Shown one piece after another: positions 1 through 9,900 of a stretch of DNA of 64,000 nucleotides. A model generated the notes under the pieces. That model was not told the origin of the DNA, made no database searches, and saw nothing but the letters and a program-made list of their open reading frames with translations. The stretch's first letter is position 1. Each line of letters begins with the position of its first letter. Made by a program: the position numbers and the translations under genes. The stretch is from Pseudoalteromonas rubra (GTDB lineage Bacteria; Pseudomonadota; Gammaproteobacteria; Enterobacterales; Alteromonadaceae), in contig NZ_CP045430.1 in assembly GCF_005886805.2 (NCBI RefSeq), positions 248,001-312,000 on the forward strand, given 5' to 3'.

Positions 1-991
1 CCAGCACTGGGACCCCAACCGTGATGTCCTGTTGCTGGCTGTAGCGATGAAGCAACACATAAAAAACGCTCAGTAGCGCAGAGAATGGCGTGACGCCCAG
101 CTGCTGACAGCTGTGTTCGAAACGCTGGCAAAGCGCCTCACTCAGTGTAAATTGATGACTGGCACCACGAAACGAGGGCTCAGCCTGGCTGGCAAAGCTG
201 GTGGGCATTGAAAAAGACGAAAAGTCCGCAAGCTGTTGTTGCCAATAGGCATGCTGTTGCAGGTAGTCATCAGACTGTAAAAAGCGTTTTTCCCAATGTA
301 CATAATCCAGATATTGTAACGGTGCCGTCTGTGGCACCTCCTTTGATTGCAATATATCCAGCAATTCATTCACCAGCAACTGAACCGACCAACCATCAGC
401 CACCAGATGATGCAGCATCAAATAGACCCAACGTCCCTGATTTTCATTCGCTGTGCTAATCAAAGCGGCGCGTATCGGTAACGCTTTTTGTAGATCAAAC
501 CCTTGCTGCAATAAAGGTTGTAACTCGGTTTCAATCTGCCCTTGGCTCACAGGCTCAGACACATACAATTGGGTTAAGGTCAGTGACAACTCGGTATTTA
601 CGCGCTGACATCCACCTTGTTCTGTAGCGAAAAATTGGCTGCGCAAAATATCGTAACGGGCCAGCAAGGTATTCAGGGCTGCTTCAAGCTGCGCTTTACC
701 GACAGGCTGTGATAGCCTGAGTAGTCCAGACATAGTGTAGGCAATATCGCCTCCATGATACTGGTCGATAAGCCAGATCCCCTGCTGGGAGGCGGATAGC
801 ATTCCCTGCTTCTGATGGTGCGCCTGCATATACTCTATCAGCGCCGGCTTGTGCGCTTTAATTTTATTGAGCTGTGCAGCTGGCACAGTTGCAAGGTGGG
901 TACGCAGTTTCAGGCGACCCTCTTGCAGATAAACATAAATACCCTGACCATCCAGTTCGGCCAATAACGCTTCAATCGCTGAATTTTCCAT
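1..991 (-). CDS. Non-ribosomal peptide synthetase, N-terminal part (runs off left edge)
   Basis: An open frame starts at the ATG ending at 991 and continues to base 1 without a stop, so only about 330 N-terminal residues are seen. The first 60 residues (start MENSAIEALLAELDGQGIY) resemble a TubC-type N-terminal docking domain. They are followed by a condensation domain with an SASQQGIWLIDQ start motif near residue 70 and the catalytic HHLVADG motif near residue 195. The domain should form the peptide bond between the acyl-aminoacyl chain delivered by the upstream megasynthase and the next amino acid. The gene begins 2 nt after the stop of the preceding synthase, so the two are almost certainly co-transcribed and co-translated. 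The missing part should carry at least A and PCP domains. Number of modules and product are unknown from this window. Confidence 0.9.
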   Translation of the reverse strand, partial: MENSAIEALLAELDGQGIYVYLQEGRLKLRTHLATVPAAQLNKIKAHKPALIEYMQAHHQKQGMLSASQQGIWLIDQYHGGDIAYTMSGLLRLSQPVGKAQLEAALNTLLARYDILRSQFFATEQGGCQRVNTELSLTLTQLYVSEPVSQGQIETELQPLLQQGFDLQKALPIRAALISTANENQGRWVYLMLHHLVADGWSVQLLVNELLDILQSKEVPQTAPLQYLDYVHWEKRFLQSDDYLQQHAYWQQQLADFSSFSMPTSFASQAEPSFRGASHQFTLSEALCQRFEHSCQQLGVTPFSALLSVFYVLLHRYSQQQDITVGVPVL

Positions 992-993
992 AC

Positions 994-3900
994 TTACAAG
1001 TCCATCTCCGTCATGGATTGATCATCTAATGCCACACTGATATCGCGACCACTGACAATATTACTGAGGCGTTCAACGCCTTGTGAGTCTGTCACTGGCC
1101 CTGCACTCACCAGCTCATCCACACGCACTGCCAATTGCATGACACTGGGGTTATCAAAGATGTCTCCCACTGTCGCTCTGATAGCAAAGTGCTGGTTTAA
1201 CCGGGAAATCAGCTGCATGGCCAGCACCGAATTGCCACCACATTCAAAGAAGTTGTGTCGGGTACCTAGCTGCTCGGTGTTTAACAACTCAAGATAGAAG
1301 GCCAGGATTTGAGTTTCTACCGGGTTGTTCGGCGCGCATAAGGTGGTTTGTGTCGCATAGTTGGTGTCGGGTACAGTCAGCGCGTTACGATCCAACTTGC
1401 CATTGGCCGTGGTTGGCCACTGCGAGAGCCAGCACAAATACTCCGGCAACATATAAGCAGGTAAGTGATTAGCCAACGCGCTGCGTAGCGCACTGATATT
1501 CCAGTGCTGTGCCAGCTCGCCCTGTTCAATGGCATAGGCGCACAACGCCCTCTGATCTTGCGCTGTGGTTTTAATAAATACGCGCACATCCACATCACTC
1601 AGCACCTTACGCAACTGAGCCTCTATCTCGCCTAATTCAATCCGGTGACCGTGTAATTTGACTTGATGATCGAGGCGACCGTCGAGTTCAAATCGACCAT
1701 CAGCCAGTCTGCGGGCTCTATCGCCGGTCCGATAAAGTCGTTCACTGTGTTCACCATCAAACTCATAGGTCACAAAACGGGCGTCGGTTAGTTCAGGTCG
1801 TGCCAAATAGCCATTGGCCAGGCCAGCCCCGCCTATCCATAGCTCCCCCCATACGCCATCAGGCTGCATGTCAGCACTCGATGTCGCATCTTCACTCAAC
1901 ACAATCAGGCGAGTATTGGCGACAGGCTTGCCGATGGTGATATCGTCAGGGTCAAAGATCTGAGTGGTTGCAGACCAAATGGTGGTTTCGGTGGGTCCGT
2001 ACATATTCCACAGCGCCTTTGCCTGCGAAAGCAGTTGCGCAGCAAGTATCTCAGTCAGGGGCTCTCCGCCGCTCCAAACGGTTAATCCGGTAACACATTC
2101 AGGACGGGCCGAGAGCAGTAATTGCCATAAAGTTGGCGTAGCCTGCATGACAGTCACCGGATGTTGACCAATGAGCTCAAGCAGCGCATTTGGGTCACTA
2201 CAGGCCAGGTCGCTGGCCAGCAGTACCGTTGCGCCAACCATCAGGGGTCCGAACAACTCCAACAATGCGATATCGAAGGCAATGGTGGTCACACTCAACA
2301 GGCAATCTGTGCGGCACAGACCGGGTTCTTTCACCATAGTGTGTAACAGATTTGCCAGCGCCCCATGACTGATCTCCACTCCTTTGGGCTTACCAGTGGA
2401 GCCTGATGTGTAAATCACATAAGCACGTTGCTCGGGAGAAATTGCCTGGACTTCAAATGTGCTCGGATATGAAGCAATCTCAGTTTGCCGGGCATCCAGG
2501 TCGACAACATCAATATGAGTATTAGCAATGGCGACCGCCGCTTCACTCAGCTCATCACACAACAAGAAAGCAGCCTGGCTGTCGTTTAGCATGTCCTGCA
2601 ATCTGGCCTGCGGAAAGCTCAAATCAAGTGGTAAAAACGCGGCACCGGTTTTCAACACGGCCAGTAAAGCAACCAATAGCTCAGTCCGTCGTGGCAATGC
2701 AATCGCTACCAGAGAGTCACGGCCCACGCCCTGCGCCATCAGGTAATTTGCAAGCTGATTGGCGCGCGCTTGCAATTGCTCATAGTTGAGCGACTGTCCT
2801 GAGCAAATCAATGCAGTCTCTTGCGCCGAGTGCGCCACTTGCTCTGTTAATGCATCCAGCAACAACGGCAAGGCTGGGCTGTCAGAAACCGGCGCCAGCA
2901 ACTGTGCCCGAGTCTCGCTGTCCAGCAAACTTGCATGGCTGCACGTCTGCTCAGGTTCAAGACTCGCAAACAGAGTGATCAGCGACTGCGCATAACTGTT
3001 CATCATAGCGCTGTCGTAGCGTGCGCTCAGATACTCCAACTCCAGCGTCCACTGACCATCCACACACAACAGGTTGCAGCTTAATTCATACTGGCCAAAG
3101 CGGGTATCCGTTGTGCAAGTCGACACCTTCAGTCCAGAAAATTCAGGCAAGTGTTGCACTTTATCCAGGTTAAAGAGTGTCTGTGGCAGACATACTGGTT
3201 CATGCGTTAGTTCGCTGTATGGCAGGTGCTGATGCTCAAAGGCCTCAAGCAGGCTGGATTGCACCTGCTTGATTAACTCACCCACAGTCAGCGGGCCAGT
3301 GAATTCAGCGACGATGGGTAAGATATTTGTGCAATAACCAGGTAAATGCTCATCCAGATCATCCGGGTCGTAGCTATCGCTGAGTAAGCCCCGATCAGAG
3401 ACCGGAATGCCAACTGCGATGTGTTTTTGTCCCGTCAGCTTGTGTAACCATAAGGCATAGACAGCCAGCAAGGTGGCAAACTGACCACATCCCTGAGACT
3501 GACTCAGCACCTTAATTTGAGGTAACGCATCCAGTGTAAACACCCGCTTTTCAACGGCAAAGCTTTCCTGACTGCCTGCCCCGGAACGCATTGGCAGAGT
3601 CAGCGCTTCGCACGGGGTCAGTTTACCGAGCCAATAAGCTTTATCCTGCTGATATACTTCACTATTCAGATAATGTTTCACGCCCTCAACATAGGCACTA
3701 AAGTGCACCATAGCAGGTGGAGTTGCTTGACTATCCGCTTGGCTATAATTGTCCGCAATGCAACTCATCAACTGTTGCAGGCTGAGCCCATCGTACAACA
3801 CGTGATGCGCGCTAATGCTAAGTACATACTCATGAGTACCGCATGGCAATAAATCAAAGCGGCACAGAGGCTGGACACCAAACTCAAAGGGCCGATAACG

Positions 3901-6900
3901 CAATTCCGTAAGCCAGGTCTGAAGTGATTGCGATTTGTCACTGCACTCATGCTCAGTTAAAGCCAGAGCCTGTCGTGTAAGCTGCACATGCGACAAAGTG
4001 AGCGGATCCACGGTGTAACTCAGCAATGGATAATCAGTAAGCAGCTGAGCTATCGCCTGAGTGAGACGGGTTTTGTCCAAAGGTCCGCTGAGACGTAATA
4101 CCGCCTGTAAGTGATACGCTTGAGCGCCCTGCTCAGATTTGAGCGCCAGCGCCAGTAGTTGCTGCTGCGCCCCCGTTAACGGGAAACGCTCAGGCTGTGC
4201 ATCTGTCGGGTCCGGTTCGCCAAAATAACCGGCCGCTTTTAGCGCCAGTACACTGTCTTTGACGGTCTGAATAATGGCCTTAACATCTGCTTCTGTATGT
4301 GCGGCCGACAGAAAACAATTACGCCCTTCCCAGATAAACACGCCACGATTGAGCATTTCATAAAAGAACACGTCCAGATTCTGACTAAAGCGGAAGCGGA
4401 ACAAAGAGGCAAAATGCTCTATCTGCATTGGAATTTGCTGCTGCGCAAAAAACGTATTCAGTGTTTGTGCAAGATATTGAGTTTTATCGGTAATCGCTTC
4501 TTGTAGCTGCGCGCCTTGCGCTTTAATTTCACTTAGTACGGCTTTAGCGCTGGCCATCACCAATGGGTGTTTACAGAAAGTGCCGGCAAAAAAGGTGGTA
4601 TCCGCTTGCGGATAAGAAGTATCACCATACTGCCAGACGCCCCCATCAATGCCATCCATATATTCGTGGCTGCCTGCAACAACCCCTACAGGCAAACCGC
4701 CACCGACGATCTTGCCATAGGTGGCCATATCCGCCTGGATCCCCAGCATCGCCTGCACACCACCTGGATGCGCTCTGAACCCAGTGATCATCTCATCAAA
4801 GATAAGCGCGATCCCCAGCTCGGCAGTCAGTGCTCTGAGTGAGTGCAAAAATGCCCAAGGCTGGTGCCCCGGATGGCGACTTTGCACCGGCTCAACCAGC
4901 ACAGCTGCAATATCGCTACCCTGCGCTCGGATGGCATCCAGCGCGGACTCTGCACCGTATTCAAGCACCAGATTATCACTAATCGCGCCCGCTCTGACGC
5001 CGCTGCACATAGGTTCAACCGACTCCCCGCCCGGGGCATTTTGCGCCAGCGTGCCGTCATAGTGGCCATGATAAGCCCCTTCAAACTGCACGATTTTGTT
5101 ACGCCGGGTTTTGTTGCGTGCCAGACGCACCGCAGTCATCACCGCCTCAGTGCCGGAGTTGCAAAAGGTAACGCGCTCCAGTGCGGTTAACTCACTGATA
5201 AGTTCAGCCACATCACAGGCTTGTGCACTTGCCAGCCCCAGTTGCAGACCATTCTCTATCTGCTGATTCAGCGCCTCGGTGACAAAGTCGGGCTTGTGGC
5301 CAAACAGGTTGACGCCAAAGTCCATAGTAATATCAATATATTCATTGCCATCAATATCCCAGATCCGACTGCCTTCACAGCGTTGTCCAAAGACCGGATA
5401 CAGAAGTTCTTTGCTGGACATACGGAATCCTGCCGACGCGCGACAGTCCGCCAAATGTGGGCGATGCTCAGACACCATGGCTTTCGACAAAGGTGTTTTG
5501 GCACAATAACGTTCAATTAGTGAAGCCAGATGCTTTTGTACAGATTGGCTGCTGGCAGCCGTGGTTATTTGCTTTTGAGCGAACCCGGGTAAAATCTGAG
5601 CGGCTTCACTTTGCTGCGTCACAGACTGCTCAGCTAAAGTCTGTGTGGTTACAGCCTGCGGAGCAGCTGTCGCTGCAAGTGCCGTGCTGACTGGCTGTGT
5701 GCCAACCTGGCCACTCATACCTTGTAGCATGGCTAATTGACGAGCGGCGACCGCTTCAACACTGGTTGCTGCACTGGTATTGGTGACTGACGCGGCGGCC
5801 TGCAATTGTTCGCGACAAATAGTTGCAACCAGGTCATTCGGCGCGGACACTGACGTTGGCTCAGCCGGTAATGCAAGTACGGTGTTGCTGCTGCCTTGTC
5901 CTGATGGTGGTGTTGACTTTGCTTCCTGACATTGATAATCACTGTGTTCAATGATGTATGCCACCAGTAAATCAACCGTACTAAGCGTTTCATAGAACTG
6001 GCGTACACTAAACTCCAATCCAAATTCCCGCTCGTAAGTGCGCACAGCATTCATGATCATTAACGAATCCACACCCATTTCCAATAGCGGCACATGAGTC
6101 TGAATGTCACTAATCGGCATAGATAACAAGCGCGACAAAGTACTGAGCACAAAGTGACGGATCGCTTCTTCTCGAGTAGTGCTCGCATGACCTGCTTGCG
6201 ACTGCGTTGTCTCAGCGTCGGGCTGCGTGTTTAATTCAATCGGTAGCTCCGCAATCCAGTAAGGACTGTGGTCGAACGGATACAAAGGCAATGGAACATT
6301 GGGCTGAGTGTCATCCGCGTATAGCTGGTTCCAGTCAAGCGTTATGCCCAACTCAAACAAACGTCCTTGCACTGATAACAAGCGTGGTAAATCAGCGCCT
6401 TTGGCATGCAATACATGTAAAAACTCACACCGTTCAGCAGGGCGATTTTCCTGCAACAGGCCACATAACACCGGTTTAGGCCCCAGCTCAAGGGCACAAT
6501 AAGCGTCTGACTGAGACAGCTGAGCGATGCAGGATTCAAACTGTACCGGCGCACAGATCTGCTCAACCCAATAACCAGGATCGCACAACCGCAGTGCTTC
6601 TTGCTGACCCGTGACAGACGAAATAAAAGGGATTGTTGGCTGGTGATAGGTAACTTGCGCGGCCAACTCAGCGAATTCACTGAGCATAGGTTGCATCAGC
6701 GGAGAATGAAATGCCCGCGCTGTGTTGATAGCTTTGTGGCGTATACCTGCATCATCAAGCGCCTGGCACAAAGTGTCCATGGCACTATTGTGACCGGAAA
6801 ACACCACACCCGACTCACCATGGTAAGCCGATACAGAGAGCTGACCGGCTATATCAGTCACCAACGCATCAGCCTGAGCACGCTCACAGCGCGCAGTCAC

Positions 6901-9900
6901 CATACGACCATTATCCGCCAGTGCGTTCATTAGCCTGCCACGCTCTGCAATCAGCTTGATTGCGTCGGTAAGCGAAAACACGCCTGCTATACAGGCCGCA
7001 GCATATTCTCCGACACTGTGGCTCACCAGACGCTCCGGCTTGAGACCCCGGCTGAGCCATAGCTCCGCCTGGGCATATTCGATGGCAAACAAACACACCT
7101 GAGTCCATTGAGTCTGCGCCAGATACTGCTCGCTCGGATCGCTGTACAAAACTGTGGTCAGTCTTGGTCCCAGCTTATCGCCAAGCAAACGGTCACATTC
7201 ATTGATGGCATCACGGAACACCGGCTGCGACTCATACAGAGCTTTGCCCATATCCGGATATTGTGCCCCTTGCCCGGTAAACAGGAACACCAGCCCCCGC
7301 GTTGACGCCTGCGCGTCATCTGCAGAACCTGTTAACTGAGCATGATCTTTTAGCGCCGCAACCAGCGCCTCTCGGTTTTCACCAACAAAAGCACAACGAG
7401 CTTCCTTGAAATGCGGCATGCTCGCGGTCTGACTGATCAGGGCATCGAACGCTTGTGGCGTTGCCGTGCTCAGTGTATCGGCATAACGACTAACAAGCTC
7501 AGTCAGTGATTTGGCAGATTTTGCCGACAATGGCAGCACATACCCCGAGTTTTGCGATGAGGCTTTGTTATCCTGAGTCGCATAAGCAGGTGCCTGGGCA
7601 CAGATCACATGGGCATTAGTGCCACCAAATCCAAACGAACTAACTGCAGCCAGCCTGTCCTGTCCCGTCTGAGCGGGCCAGCTCTGGGCTTGTGTCGCAA
7701 CCCGCACCGGCAGCTTTTGCCAGGGAATATGGGTGTTGAGCTGCGCGGTATGTAACTGCGCGGGTACTTGCCCTTTATCTAAGCACAACAGCGTTTTAAT
7801 CAGCCCGGCAAGGCCCGCACCGGACTCCAGGTGACCAATGTTGGCTTTTGCAGAGCCAAGCAGTAAAGGCTGGTTGGGCGCGCGTCCTTCGCCATACACT
7901 TTAGCCAGTGCCGATACTTCGATTGGATCACCCAGTTCAGTGCCCGTGCCATGGGTTTCAATATATTGCACATCCGCAGCTGCTAAAGCCGCATTGTGCA
8001 AAGCCGACTTGATCACCCTTTGTTGCGATGCACCATTCGGTGCCGTAATCCCATTGCTGCGCCCGTCCTGATTCACCGCACTACCTTTCAGCACTCCGTA
8101 GATCGGGTCTTTGTCGGCCATTGCCTGAGCCAGGGGCTTTAATAACACACAACCCACGCCCTCACTGCGCACATAGCCATCGGCAGCGCGTGAGAATGTC
8201 TTGCAGCGACCATCCTGTGCCAGCATGTGTGCATTCTCACAGGCATCCGTGACCTCATTACTGAGGATCAGGTTCACACCACTCACCAGCGCCATGGGCA
8301 TATCACCCGCACGGATCCCGGTCAGCGCATGGTGCAAAGCAACCAAAGAGGAAGAGCAAGCCGTATCCACCGACAGACTCGGGCCCGTAAAATTATAGGT
8401 GTAGGACAGACGATTGGCCGCAATACTCAGCGCGGTGCCGGTACCAAGGTACGCATTACCCTGCTGTGCCTTGTTCGACATATTGAAGTAATCATTCTGG
8501 GAAATACCCACATATACGCCGACGGGCTGACCGGCCAATTCAGCGGGCATCATGCCAGCTGACTGAATGGCATGGAAGCTGGTTTCAAGCAGCAAACGAT
8601 GCTGTGGGTCGATGTATCTGGCTTCTGCCGGTGAAATACCGAATAACCCGGCATCAAACTGCTCAATATTATCCAGATACCCCCCCAGACGCGTCTGGCC
8701 GAGTTCAGGACACAGCGCCTGTCGCACTGCGTTTGGCACACTAATGGCATCGCGTTTATCCATCAGCAATTGCCAGTATCCAGTGAGATCTGCGGCTTGC
8801 GGATAACGGCATGCCATGCCAATGACTGCCACATCCATATTATCCGTCAGTATGCGCGCTTCACGCTTGTCTTGCGTGGCCGCCGAATTGGTTGCTTGCT
8901 GTGCCGGGTGTTCAGACACAGGAGGCATTTGCGCACTCAATCGTTCGCGCACTGAGTCAAACTGACTCAGATGATTAGCAAGCTGGGCAATCGATGGATA
9001 CTCGTAAAGCACCGTGGCTTCGAGTTCGATATCATGTAGCTCCATCAACTCGCCCGAGATCCGTACGGCTTTCATCGAGTCGACACCCAGAGATAAAAAG
9101 GTGGCGTCAACATCCAGGCTGTTCGGCTGGCGGTCAACTTCGAGTCCCACCACTTCCTGTAAGACTGTGCGTAACGTCGCTTCAATGTCCGAATAGTGCG
9201 TGTTTTTTGCCGAGTGTGACGCTTTGTCTGACGTGCTCTGCTGGGCTCGTGAACGGGCTAACACGTCAAACGTATCTGCCAGATAATGGCGTTTGTTTTC
9301 CTGACGCTGAATTTTGCCGCTGGAGGTTTTCAGTATCCGCCCGGGCTTAATCAACACAACCTCATGCGGTGTAATGCCATGTTGTTCGGTAATCGCTGAC
9401 GTAATAGCCGCAAAAACCTCTTGTTCATTCAGTTTGCGCACGGCCGTACGCTTGACCTGCTGCACGATAACCAGGCGCTCTTCGCCTTGTTCAGACAAAT
9501 AGGAAAACGCCGCGCCGCCATTATTGTCCATGGCAACATGCGCCTCCACCACAGTGAGCTCAATATCCTGAGGGTAATAGTTTTTACCGCGGAAAATCAT
9601 CACGTCTTTGGCACGCCCCGTGACATACAGCTCGTTTTGATGCACAAACCCCAGGTCGCCAGTGCGCAAATAAGGGCCGTCATTATCATCGGCAATATGG
9701 GCTTGAAAAATTTCCTTCGTCTGCTCAGCCTTGCGCCAGTAACCCTGAGCAACGCTGGCGCCTTTTACCCAAATCTCACCAGTATGCCCATCCGCACAAC
9801 GCTGTTTAGTTTCAGGATTCACAATCGCCAGGGTATGACCATGCCAGGTACTACCGCAAGACACCGCATAATAGGGCTGATTGTCTGTTAGCGTGTTATC

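Noticed and set aside
9421..9891. 156-codon plus-strand frame opposite the FAAL domain
   Set aside because: A shadow of the megasynthase gene; the minus-strand reading contains all FAAL motifs.
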